This document shows, one piece after another, positions 25,831 to 36,933 of a DNA stretch of 64,000 bases. A program made the position numbers and the translations under genes. The notes beneath the pieces are model-generated. The model searched no databases. It was not told the DNA's origin and saw only the letters and a list, made by a program, of their open reading frames with translations. The stretch comes from Cunninghamella blakesleeana (lineage: Eukaryota; Mucoromycota; Mucoromycetes; Mucorales; Cunninghamellaceae), in NCBI GenBank assembly GCA_017871115.1, contig JAFCIZ010000005.1, positions 1,472,501 through 1,536,500 of the forward strand, given 5' to 3'. Numbering within the stretch: position 1 is the first letter of the stretch; every line of letters starts with the position of its first letter.

Positions 25831-26063
25831 AGTTTATTATTTAGTAATAATAGTTATAGAAAATACAAGTAAAATAAAAAATAGAAAGAAAAAATGAACA
25901 TGTTTTTATATTAAATTTTTTTCTATTTCTTTTTTATTGGTTAAAAAGATGAATAGAATTTTTAAAACTCCTCAATTTTTTTATTTTAGGCATTTGGATT
26001 TTTTTCCTCTTTTCCTTCTCTTTCTATTTTTAAATATATACATTTATATACACTAATAGTAAC

Positions 26064-26203
26064 ATGTCTGATAGTGAAGAAAATCAATCTGAATATGTTA
26101 AATTAATAAGTAGTGATGGATTTGAATTTATTATACATCGTGAAGCTGCCATGAGATCTGGTACTATTAAAAATATGCTTAGTGGACCAGGTAATATATA
26201 ATA

Positions 26204-26234
<31 letters not shown>

Positions 26235-26603
26235 TATCGGTAAAATAAATTCACTATTTATTTTTTTTGATTAATATTCTTCTGCAATTATTCTTATACT
26301 TTAGTTCAATTCAGAGAATCCGTAGAAAATGAAATACCTTTTAGAGATATAAAGTATGTAGTCATATCGATTTCTTTTTATCCTAAATAATAATAACAAT
26401 AATATATGCATATTTTTTTTTACTAATTACTCACTGGCATAATATAAATGTTAACATATAGAGGTATTATTTTGGAAGTTGTATGTCGATATCTTTATTA
26501 TAAATGGCAATATGAAGGTTCCGTTTCTGAAATACCTGAATTTAAGATAGACCCTGAAATTGTATTGGAAACATTGATGACAGCAGATTTTTTAGAATGT
26601 TAA
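26064..26603 (+). CDS. ELC1: Elongin C
   Basis: Three exons (26064-26190, 26305-26353, 26462-26603) give 105 residues, close to human (112) and yeast (99) proteins. The Skp1/BTB fold sequence is clear: [51 protein letters not shown], and the end [11 protein letters not shown]. Elongin C is the adaptor joining BC-box proteins to cullin ubiquitin ligases, and it also associates with elongin A at stalled RNA polymerase II. The conserved C-terminal cysteine is present. It lies between a divergent methyltransferase and the APSES gene; no functional link is implied. Confidence 0.95.
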
Positions 26604-27174
26604 ATTTTATAAATAAATATATAAATACATATAATATTAGATTCTGATAGGAAATAAAAAAACATGATAATATCATAATCAAATACGAACCATTATATAT
26701 ATATTACAACTACTCTTTTAAAAAAAATTGTAAAATAAAATGATAAAAGGTTACTAATTTTTCTTCATTTATTTACAATCATTTATATTTAAAAATCAAA
26801 AATCAAGCGTAAAGAAAAAAAGCTGTGCTATAAATTCAACTTCCGCTGTCGGCACGAATTTTTTCGCGTTTTTTTTTTACAATTCTCACTCCTCCTTTCT
26901 TTTTTTATTTTTTCTTCTCTTTTCCTTTTTCATTAAAAAAATAAAAAAAGACCTAAAAAAAAATACTTTTATATTACTTGTAACAATATATATTAATATA
27001 ATTAATTACTTAATATTTTATTCTTCCTTTTATATTTTCATTTAATTATTATTTACATCCTTATTATTATTATTATTACCATTATTATCATTATTCTACT
27101 ATATTATTATATTTATATATATATTTACATCCGTATTCCTTTACTTTCTTTAAATCATAAATCATACTATACTA
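26604..27174. other. Promoter region of the APSES factor
   Basis: The region contains the 3' end of elongin C and the promoter of the 27175 gene: T/CT-rich tracts at 26870-26935, ATT repeats near 27060-27090, and an E2F/SBF-like TTTTCGCG site at 26861-26868. Confidence 0.5.
26858..26870. promoter_or_regulatory. E2F/SCB-like site upstream of the APSES factor
   Basis: The plus strand reads TTTTTTCGCGTT; the minus strand reads AACGCGAAAAA, containing the SCB core CNCGAAA and resembling MCB (ACGCG). It lies about 305 bp upstream of an MBF/SBF-type gene, which suggests feedback control. Inference only. Confidence 0.4.
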
Positions 27175-29736
27175 ATGCAAAAATCAAAAGTAGATATATA
27201 TACTGCAACCTATTCTGGTATTCAAGTGTTTGAAATGACTGTAAACGACTTGGATGTAATGCGACGTCGAAGTGATTCTTATTTAAACGCAACACAAATA
27301 TTAAAACTAAGCGGATTTGATAAAGGAAAACGAACAAAAATATTAGAAAGAGAAATTCTAGATAGTATTCATGAAAAAATCCAAGGTGGTTATGGAAAAT
27401 ACCAGGGTACCTGGTAAGTATCTTTTTTTTTTAGTAGTAACATTTTTAAAGAAGTAATATAAATACAAAAAAGAATATATATAATTCATTTGTATATTCA
27501 TTTCTCTTTATATTTATATGTTTTATAATAGGGTTCCACTTGAAAGAGGTAGAGAATTAGCTGATCGTTATGAGGTCTTAGACTTATTATTGCCACTCAT
27601 TGAATTTGACGCTTCCAAATGGGATGAATTACCAGAAAAAGAACAAATGCCAACAAAATCAGCACGACTGCGTAATAATTATGCACTAACAAACCCACAA
27701 CATTCAACCCCACCTACATCACCTTCTAATGTATCTTCTCCATTAGACACATCAACGACTACTAATACAACTTCGCTTTATAAACGTAAATTAACCTCCA
27801 TTGAAAATGATGACACAAATCCCTTAACACCTCTATCATCACAATCACAACCATCTTCTATCGCTACTACTGCATCACACGTAAAGAAAAAAATAAAACC
27901 ACAATCACACGGAAAACAGAAACAACATAATAAGGATAAGGATAGTAATAAAGATAATAAAGACCATGAAAATAATAATAGCAGTGATAATAATGGCATT
28001 TCTTCTCAATCATCAATAACAAATAAAGATGAAGGTACAACAACAAGCGAAGGAGATTTTGAACGGTGCCAAAGAATGATGCTATCAATATTTAATTCAG
28101 AAGACGATCATCTTCCACCTTTACTACGTGGCGCGGGCGCTACCAATGGATTAGATATGGATGTAACGATAGACGAACATGGAAATTCAGCATTACATTG
28201 GTCAGTATCCATGGCTCGTATTCATATAACAGAATGGTTAATATCTAAAGGTGCAAATCCATGTAGATTAAATAATAAAGGTGAAACACCCTTAATGCGT
28301 GGTGTGATGACGCCAAGTTGTTTTGAAAACGAATGCTTTCCTCATATGCTGGATATTTTAAAAGATTCACTTGTATTAGTTGATTGTGCCGGAAGATCTG
28401 TATTACACCATATCATTTTATCCACTGTTAACACTACTTATACTGGTCAGTCTCCTCCCTCCCATCCTCCTCCATTATCATCATCACCTTCGGAATCTTC
28501 TCAATCCCTACCAATTATAGTACCAACAACTTCCAGTGAATCTCGACTACAAGCAGCTATGGGTTATATGCAACATGTTTTAAAAGTTATTCACCAATTA
28601 AAATTGGAATATATGATAAATAAAGCAGATACAGCTGGAGAATCACCTTATGATATGGCTCTTCGTCTTCAATGTGCAGATCTTTGTCAATTATTAACAC
28701 AATCGGATAATAACAATAATAATCAAGATAGCAACTCTCAGTTAGAAAATGATTATATAAATAATCGAAAGAGATCATTAGGAACAGAATTATTATCAGT
28801 AAGTAAATATTAAAATAAAAATAAAAATAAAAATAAAAAAACATATATATAAGCGAGTATGGAAGTATAAAGTAAAGAACAAATATAAATGCGGTACTCA
28901 TCTATCATTATTATCATATATTTTTATTTATTGCTAATTACTTTAGATGGATAAAAAGATTTCAGAACAATTAAAAAAGCAAAAGAAACGGGCGGAAAAA
29001 AAAAGTGACAAAAAATTAAATAAAGAATTACAAGGCATAGATACATCAAATACGATCAACACATCAAGTACAAGAGGGCAAGAATTGGCTATAAGTATGT
29101 TCTTTTTTTCTATATTTCTAGATATATAAATGGTTAGAATTTACAATCCCTAATACACTTCTTTTTTTTTAACATTATATAGCTGTACAACGATTTGTGG
29201 ATGCCATGGATACAGAATTTAGTAAAAAATTACAATATCGTGAAGCTGAATTAATACGTATGCAATCGGAAATACAAGACTTATCACAACAACTTGAAAA
29301 GGAAAGAAATGAATGGAATACAACACTTAAAAAAAATACTCAACAATTGAATGAAGCACATTTACGGATTAAACAATTAGAAGAAATGTTAAATAAGACT
29401 GGCTTACATCATTTAGAAAACGGAATCAATAACAATGATAGTATTATCAATATGCCCATCACACCCACTCATCTTATAGATAATAATAATAGTAGTAAAA
29501 GTAGTAGCGAAAGTGATAAAACAAAGAAATTAGAGGAAATGGAACAAAAATATTTGAAAGCTGTTGAAAAAGAACTTGGATGCAAACGATTAATTGCAGC
29601 ATGCTGCCATTTACCAATAGATACAATTGATGAATTTATAGAGCCTTTAACTTTGGCCATTGAAAATGACCCACCAGACATGGATTTTACTCGCGTTATT
29701 GGATTTATGGAAAAATTAAGACAACATCAGCAATAA
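27175..29736 (+). CDS. APSES-domain transcription factor with ankyrin repeats (MBF/SBF type)
   Basis: Four exons (27175-27413, 27532-28798, 28947-29094, 29183-29736) give 735 residues. The KilA-N/APSES DNA-binding domain is at about 13-110 (MRRRSDSYLNATQILKLSGF, KYQGTWVPLERGRELADRY); intron 1 splits the invariant W of GTWVPL. The middle is low-complexity and basic (KKKIKPQSHGK). Ankyrin repeats follow (DEHGNSALHWSVSMARIHI, GANPCRLNNKGETPLMRGV, CAGRSVLHHIIL). A long C-terminal coiled coil ends with CKRLIAACCHLPIDTIDEF as in Mbp1/Swi4/Res1 proteins, where it binds Swi6-type partners. The family controls G1/S genes through ACGCG and CGCGAAA sites. Which paralogue this is (Mbp1, Swi4 or Res) cannot be decided here. 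Confidence 0.93.
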
Positions 29737-29905
29737 ATATATACTATATCATGTATTTTTCATACCCTATTACATCACACATCACATATCATACTCACTC
29801 TTACACCCTCCCCTCTCTCTTTTTTTATTATTATTATTAACCTATGGATTTAACAATTATTTTTAAATTTTTAACGTTACTTTTGTTCATATTTTTCATT
29901 TCATG

Positions 29906-29937
<32 letters not shown>

Positions 29938-30633
29938 CTTACTAACAAAACTGCATTTCATACCGTTTTATCTTAATATGTAATAAATACTTTTTATTTT
30001 TATTTTATTTTTATTTTCATTAATTCTAAAAATGAAGTGTTATTAATACAATTATGAAACTAATCATACTAAATAGAAAATAATAAAAAAGAACGTATAT
30101 TATTAGAAATAAATGAATTTTTTCATTTTTATTTTTCATTAATTAATTAATATAAAAAATTATATTCTTGAAAAATAAATAATTTAAAGTTTCTTACTAT
30201 TATTTTATATTAATTACATAAAAAATAGACTTAAAAAATATAGTAAAAGAACTGACTTGGGATACCATCAAGATTAGAAAAGATTGAAACTCGAAACCAT
30301 CCTAAATCTTGAGTTTTTCTTTTTTAGTGGAGATTAAATTATTGAATTATAAAAATGAATCCCAAGTAAAATCAAATAAAACATTTATAAAAAACCACCC
30401 ATTTCTGGAAGCTTTTTTTAACCATACTATAATTTTTATCTTTTCTTATATATCCATATTTTTTTTTTATTAGTTATATAAAAATAGTATATTTTTAATC
30501 TTTTAATGTAAAATTTATGCACAAACATACAGGTTGAAATAAAAATAAACAAAGTATAGCAATGATGATAAATAGTTATCATTTTTAAGCTTGCCTACTA
30601 TTATCATTGTTATTATTAATTTGTATTACCTGT
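29737..30633. other. Convergent intergenic region
   Basis: This is 3' sequence of the APSES gene (plus) and of L2HGDH (minus). It contains a TA run near 29907-29932 and a 43-nt hairpin at 30269-30311 (CAAGATTAG with CTAAATCTTG). No coding sequence is supported. Confidence 0.5.
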
Positions 30634-31804
30634 TTATTTTTTAAATCTTTTATCCAAATCAAAATCTTCTGCTGCTGCATCTACAATTCTTTCACCAATA
30701 GCTAATGAAGCTGTAGCTGCAGGAGTAGGAGCATTTCGAACGTTAAGTACAGAGCCACCCATTACTTTTCTTTCGATAATAAAATCTTGAGCTGCCACAC
30801 CACCACTCTATTTTATAAATAAATAAAATAATATATAAATATAAATATATTAATTATGTACAATCAAATATCTATTTAATATATTATTCTTTTTATCTGA
30901 TTTTTTTAAATATATTCATTCATTAATTCATTACTTCAAATACTTGACTCATCACACCTGCAAAACTTGGTTCAATCATATCTAATGTTAAATCAGGGAA
31001 AAATTTATGAGCACTTTTGATAAAGGCACGTCTGTTAAGATCACGGTAAAGTTCACCCAAGGATAAACTAAAGTTGTTGAATGCAAAGGCCCAAAAATTT
31101 TTATTTACAAAATTATCCAAAAGATCTTTGGCTTTGAAATCGAAAAATTGATACCCTTCTCTTGAAAAAGTAAAGCAAGCACCTGGCCCAATTATAACTT
31201 GATGACCACGTCTTACATCAACTGTTGGAGTTAAATGAACACCAACCTAATTAAATAAATTGAACAAAAAATAAGAAAAACAAAAGAATGAATTTTTTTT
31301 TAAAAAAATCAAAACGAAATTCGTTTTTTTTTTAATTATATTACAGGAATACCACCACCACTAGGAACAGGATAAATATTTCGATTGACGACACGTTTAT
31401 ATTTATCTTTAAGTTGATAATACTGACCACGGAAAGTAACTACTCGATGGATACGATCATTGCCACCAGTAAGTCCAGCAAGTCTGTCCGAATAAAATCC
31501 ACCGCATGTAATTACATTCTTTGCATATACTTCGAGCAATGGCCCTTTCATAAACGTTTCACCACCTGTAATCTATTTTATTAAAAAAAAAAAAAAAGTA
31601 TAAATAATAGTTAATATGTAAATATAATCCTCTCCTTTTTTTATTATTTCTTTGCTATTTTATAACATATACTTACTCTTACTAAATTATCAGATGTTTT
31701 TTCAAAATGTCTTGCTTCAAAAGAACATTTAACATCAGCATAACTATAATAATAAGAATAATAATTATAGAAAAAAGAATAAAAATAATAAAAATCAATT
31801 GTAC

Positions 31805-31843
<39 letters not shown>

Positions 31844-33043
31844 TATTGTTGAACTTACCCCGATTTCTTGATTTCCGATAAAATATTCTGACTAACCGAC
31901 CAATAATTAATAATTCCAGTATTTGGCGAATTTAGAGCACTATAAGCCTTAATGTTGGGTTCCATTTCTTTTATCTAAAAAAAGACAATTTAAAAAAAAT
32001 GGCATGAGGTTTTTTCTTTATGGCTCCGCTATTTTTCTTTTTTTAGATATATTATTCTACTACCTTATCGCTATAAATGATTTCAAGATCTTTCACACCG
32101 TTTGCAACCCCTTGTTTATATAACTTTTCTACTTCATGATGTTCGCTTTTATCCGCTGCTACAATGAATTTACCACATCTTTCAACAGGTAATTGATGCT
32201 CCTCAGCATATTGATACATTAATTTGGCGCCATCTATTTTATCAAACAATCACATGCATACGCATATATGTATATAAAAATAGATAAATAAATAGATAGA
32301 TAGATGGATAGTAGATAATTTAATTTTTTTTAAATGTATATATATATATATGTTTGTATGTATGTATGTATGTATGTATGTATATATTTATTAATAAAAC
32401 TTATATATTGAACCTACGGACACATGTTTCTGCCATCAAAGTACCAGGTTTATAATAAATACCAGCATGAATCTTTTTTGACGTTAAAAAAAAGGTTGGA
32501 GGTCATTAGTATATTAATATAAATTTATAGAGAGATAGTTAGATAGATTATTATTAGATTTACCACGCCACTATTATGACCAGTTTGATGGTGAGCTACC
32601 TCTGGTTCTTTTTCTAGAACACAGACGGTTAGGCCATGATATCGTTTCAATAATTCACGCGCTGTTGCTAAACCAATAATACCACCTCCAACTAAATCAT
32701 ATTTAATAATAATTACAATAATAACACCATTATTAAAAGATTTTTATTATCATTATCTACTACCTTTATTCTTATTCTTATTATTCTTACCAATACAAAC
32801 GTCAAATTGCTCCCTTTTAACATTAGTTGATATGATACCCTTTCTAAAATTACTCTCTCGTACAGGACCAAATAAATCCACAATACCCTCTTGAACCTTA
32901 TTCTTTGTTTCTCCGGGTAGTTTATCAAAAAAATGAAGTGACCTTTTATGCGTCTTTTTTAAACACTGGTTTTTTAATGTTTGAAGTATTGTACTTTTAG
33001 TAATTAATGTACGTTGTTGTAATCGTAAATTAGATCTGAACAT
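30634..33043 (-). CDS. L-2-hydroxyglutarate dehydrogenase, mitochondrial
   Basis: Nine exons (33043-32791, 32691-32564, 32472-32418, 32233-32064, 31974-31859, 31743-31677, 31572-31345, 31246-30935, 30807-30634) give 500 residues. The FAD-binding dinucleotide motif is CIVGGGIIGLATAREL, followed by VCVLEKEPEVAHHQTGHNSG and HAGIYYKPGTLMAETCVHGA, both diagnostic of this DAO-superfamily enzyme. Further family segments are CGKFIVAAD, NVITCGGFYSDRLA and YPVPSGGGIPVGVHLTPTVD. The first 80 residues are basic and lack acids early on (MFRSNLRLQQRTLITKS), as in a mitochondrial presequence. The enzyme oxidises L-2-hydroxyglutarate to 2-oxoglutarate, a metabolite-repair step. Exon 3 is only 55 nt. The exon 3/4 junction uses donor GTAGGT and is the least certain join. 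Confidence 0.93.
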
Positions 33044-33069
33044 TGCTAAGGTAATGAAGCGTATATATG

Positions 33070-33105
<36 letters not shown>

Positions 33106-33517
33106 AGAAAAATAGAATAAAAGAGAAAAGAGAAAATAAAAAAATTAACGAACTTTTTTTTATGTAAAAAAAGACCGATAAAAAAAATTAAAAAACAGAG
33201 ACTTTTATTTTTCCTTTTTATTTTAAAAATAGTGTATTTTGAAACATCTCTCCATTAAGTAGTAGATAAATTCTTTCACTAAATTAGATTGGATTATTAT
33301 AGATAATTCTCATTTATAATGTCGAATAACTTGGGTTTATCGTTTGTTTTTAGTACTGCATGAATTTGAATTTTCCAAAACAAGAAATTATTACATAGTG
33401 GTTTTTATTAAAAAAGAAAGATTTAAAAAGTATATATAAGTTTATATAATTATAATAATAGTAGTAATAATCTATATATTCTTTTAAAAATATATATATG
33501 TATATTTATTCCTATTA
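33044..33517. other. Intergenic region with a TA run
   Basis: It holds the L2HGDH promoter (TA run at about 33070-33101, A/G-rich tract after it) and the 3' end of the RNPS1 homologue. No gene is seen. Confidence 0.5.
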
Positions 33518-33872
33518 TTAGCGTCTGATAGGGCTACGGCTATAACTTCTTCCACGAGAATAACGTCTTCCACGGCGAGGTGGTGGACTAGCTGATCTGG
33601 ATATAGAGCGATATCTTTTTCCGCTACCTACATATAGATCGCGTCCACGGCGATTAAAACGACGCTGTGGTGAAGGATATCGACCTACATAATAATAATG
33701 TAATAATAATAATAATAATATTTAATTAATACAGCTTCATATTACATTTATATTATATTTTATAAATTATATTTATTATTACCCATACGTGGACGACGTA
33801 CTGGACGAGGAGGTGCAACACCAACATTTAAAACTTGACCATCCAATTGGCCCTATATTGATCGTCATCATC

Positions 33873-33905
<33 letters not shown>

Positions 33906-33976
33906 GAAATAATAATAATAATAAAATTAATAAAATTACAATAATAGTAATAGTAGTAGTAGTAATAATAATATTT

Positions 33977-34019
<43 letters not shown>

Positions 34020-34969
34020 CACTTACGCCATCCATATGACATATTGCTTTTTCTGCTTCTTCTTTTGTTTCATATTCAAGGAATGCTCTGCCAGTATTTG
34101 TACCAACTAGTTTATAACAAAATAAAATAAATATATATATATTATGTATTAATTATACTTGAATATATTTATATTTATACCATTTTATCTTTTTTCTTTA
34201 CTTTTCATCTTTTTTTGTCTTTTTTAATATACTTACAACGCCGATTTGTTGGAAAATCTATTTCAACAATAGAACCATAAACTGAAAAAATTTCTTTAAT
34301 ATGATCTTTATTAACGTTTCTTGTGAGTTGAGAGATTAAAAGTCGGTTAGGTAAAGGTTTTGGAGGTGAAAAGGCTGAAGATCGTCTACGTCTAGATGAA
34401 GATGATGAAGGTGGTGGTGAATATGATCTCGATCTACTTCTTCCTCTTCCTTTTCTTTCAGACCGATAGCTACTTCTTCTAGGAGGTGGTGATCTGGATC
34501 GGCTACGACTTCTGGAATAAGGGCTACGACTTCTTGAGTAAGGTGATCTAGAACGGGAGCGACTATAAGGTGATCTTGAACGTGAACGGCTATGTGATCT
34601 TGAACGTGAGCGACTGTATGAACGTGAGCGAGAGCGACTGTATGAACGTGAACGTGAACGGCTGTAGGGTGATCTAGAACGACTATATGGTGATCTAGAA
34701 CGGCTGTATGGTGATCTAGAACGACTATAATATGATGATCGTCTTCTATGACGTGGTGGTGATCTTGATGCACGAGCCCTAATAATAATAATAATAATAA
34801 TAAGAATAATAAGAATAATAATATCAGTTTTACGTGTTCAAATTATATATATATATATATATAAATGTTAGAGAAATATATATACGTATTTGTGTGTATG
34901 TTTTTTAAATATTGATAATATTATTAATAAAAGGGTAAAAAAGAAACAAAATATTATATTTACTTACAT
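33518..34969 (-). CDS. RNPS1-like SR protein (RRM plus RS domains)
   Basis: Five coding exons (34969-34968, 34778-34237, 34106-34027, 33852-33783, 33684-33518) give 286 residues. Exon 1 contributes only the first two bases (AT) of the start codon; the G comes from exon 2, giving MARASRSPPRHRRRSSYYS. The N-terminal 130 residues are an RS domain built of repeats such as SRSRSPYSRS. A single RRM follows (RLLISQLTRNVNKDHIKEIF, SIVEIDF, GRAFLEYETKEEAEKAI, MDGGQLDGQVLNV), then a basic RS tail ending SYSRSPIRR. The RRM closely follows human RNPS1 (LTRNVTKDHIMEIF), a splicing activator and exon-junction-complex peripheral factor in nuclear speckles. A fungal SR protein of another name is possible but the RRM favours RNPS1. 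Confidence 0.9.
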
Positions 34970-35307
34970 GATTTAAAAATATATAATACAAGATGTCACT
35001 ATAATAATTTTTAATTTTTAAAAAAAATTAAGTAAAAGAGAAGAAAAAAAAAACAAAATCTGTTGATGAAAAAATAAATTCTGTCCGCCAGTGAGTTTTA
35101 AAACCCAGCCATCATTTTTTTTCCATGATCAATTTATAAAAGAAATTAATCGAAACTATCTAATTTATTCACTTTATAAAAAGAAATTAACTTTATCTTT
35201 AAATATAATAATGAAAAATCAAAAATATTTCCTATAAATTCGTCAATTTGTATTTAATTTTTGGAAACAATTACATATATAACTACTCAAACTCAACGAC
35301 ATCAAGA
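34970..35307. other. Region between the SR-protein gene and the tRNA gene
   Basis: It contains the leader and promoter of the minus-strand RNPS1 gene and the 5' flank of the tRNA. Nothing else is visible. Confidence 0.5.
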
Positions 35308-35381
35308 GCTCGCTTAGCTCAGTTGGTTAGAGCGTGGTGCTAATAACGCCAAGGTCGGCGGTTCGACCCCGCCAGTGAGCA
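35308..35381 (+). tRNA. tRNA-Ile (anticodon AAU)
   Basis: The 74-nt sequence folds as a full cloverleaf without an intron. The acceptor stem GCTCGCT pairs with AGTGAGC (one G-U), the D-arm contains TAGCTCAGTTGGTTAGAGC (box A), the anticodon stem-loop is TGGTG-CTAATAA-CGCCA with AAT at the centre, and the T-arm is GGCGG-TTCGACC-CCGCC (box B). The discriminator base is A; CCA is not encoded, as expected in eukaryotes. A T-rich Pol III terminator follows directly. It decodes AUU/AUC with inosine at the wobble position. Confidence 0.97.
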
Positions 35382-35392
35382 TTTCTTTTTTT
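35382..35392 (+). terminator. RNA polymerase III terminator of the tRNA-Ile gene
   Basis: TTTC followed by seven T residues (35386-35392) starts one base after the discriminator base. Confidence 0.85.
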
Positions 35393-36641
35393 GCCTTTTG
35401 TGTTTTTTTAAGATTACCACAATTTGTCTATGCTAGAATTTAAATTATAAAAATAATACATTAGCTCTGCTATGTGTTTTTTAAGTGTTATTTTTATTAA
35501 AATAAAAATGTAAGTTTGTGTTTTTATATTTATAATAAATAAAGGGATTTCAGTAAGCATTAGTTCTTCTTTAGTAGAACAACTTATTACAAGCTGAAAG
35601 TAAAAGTAAAAGAAAAGAAAAATATAGTATTGTGGAATTTTTTAGTTGTTTAAAAAGTGGAATTTCCTTTTATAGTTTTTGAAAAGTAGATAGTTTTATA
35701 GATTAGTTTAGTTGTCAAGGAGTACCAGTATCTTTGCTTTATAAGTGTATGAAACTTAGTTTAGATTAAATAAATAAAATAAAATAAATATTGGATAAGA
35801 ATCAACAATATAAAAATAAATGGCTTTAAAAATTCATGACTTTGAATAATATCAAAAGGTGAATCCTCTGATTATATATACAGATAACAATATATATCCA
35901 ATTCAAAGTACCATATTGTATTTGTTGATAACGCAGGTGTTATTTTGACTTTATATTCAAGTAAGGTGTATAAAATATGTATTTGTTTTAACATTCATGT
36001 ATATTAATATTTAATCACATTAAGAATGATTTTCTATCGTAAAACATGCATTATTTTAAAATTTATAATAGTAATGATATATATATAGATGAAATAAAAA
36101 ATAGATAATTAAACATTTATTATAAATAGTATTTCTATCTGCTGTTTTTATTTTATTTTATTTTATTGTAAATTACGTAAGTTGAAAAAATCTAACCAAA
36201 TTATTGGAAAATTTGATTTAAAGAATAGTCAACCATGTAATTTATTTTTTTCACTAGTAAAGATATCTTTTCTTATTTTTTGTTTTTTTTATTTTTAAAT
36301 CAAGTGCATCGTTTCTTCATATTTCAGTATAACATTGGGTTTAATGTTGTCATTTATATTTCTTACCCTGCAGCAAATAAATTCACAATCGTATTCTGTT
36401 GTTATAATACTATATATTATATGGTTTTTAGAAGTATCAGGCTTAATATTTTTAATATAAGCATTCTATAACTGCATAAAAATCCGTACTCTATTTGGAT
36501 TGCAAGATTATCCTTTACTTTGAATAACAATTAAAAATCAGGTTACCACAAACAGTTATTATAAAGTTTTTAATACTTTCCTCACCAGTTTGCTCTTTTT
36601 TTCCATTTTTATCAAATCAATAAAACGGTAGAACCAAGGCT
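35393..36641. other. Gene-poor AT-rich region
   Basis: No supported gene, RNA or repeat. Short frames here (for example 36280-36471) are low-complexity and have stop-rich surroundings. Confidence 0.5.
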
Positions 36642-36933
36642 TTATCTTTTAGATTCCTTTTCTTCATTAATTGTACCACAAGATTCAGCTAATGACTTTT
36701 AAAATGACTTCAATACCTTCTTCGTTAATTTCTTTTGTTAAAATATTGTTTGTTGTTGCAAAATAGTCCATATAACTGATTCCAAGAAATACTGGCACTT
36801 TTTCGTAAACAAGCTCGTATATTCTTTTCTGTTTTATATATCTCTGTAATTGTTTCATGTATTGCTTTTCTTTTTTTAAAAATTCTAGAAATTTATAAAT
36901 AAAGGATAATCTATTTTCATAAAATAATAACAA
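36642..36933 (-). pseudogene. Possible decayed coding fragment of unknown family
   Basis: An 82-residue minus frame (36933-36685) has ordinary protein composition unlike the flanking low-complexity sequence: charged helices (LEFLKKEKQYMKQLQRYIKQ) and then YEKVPVFLGISYMDYFA, ILTKEINEEGIEVILKVI. It stops at TGA, but in the adjacent frame the sequence continues plausibly (AESCGTINEEKESKR, ending 36642), as if a one-base shift had broken a longer gene. No start context or splice partners were found. The family is not recognised; it may be the remnant of a lineage-specific repeated gene. Confidence 0.3.

Noticed and set aside
34336..34773. 145-residue His/Val/Asp-rich minus frame
   Set aside because: It is an alternate frame of the repetitive RS-domain exon of the RNPS1 homologue.
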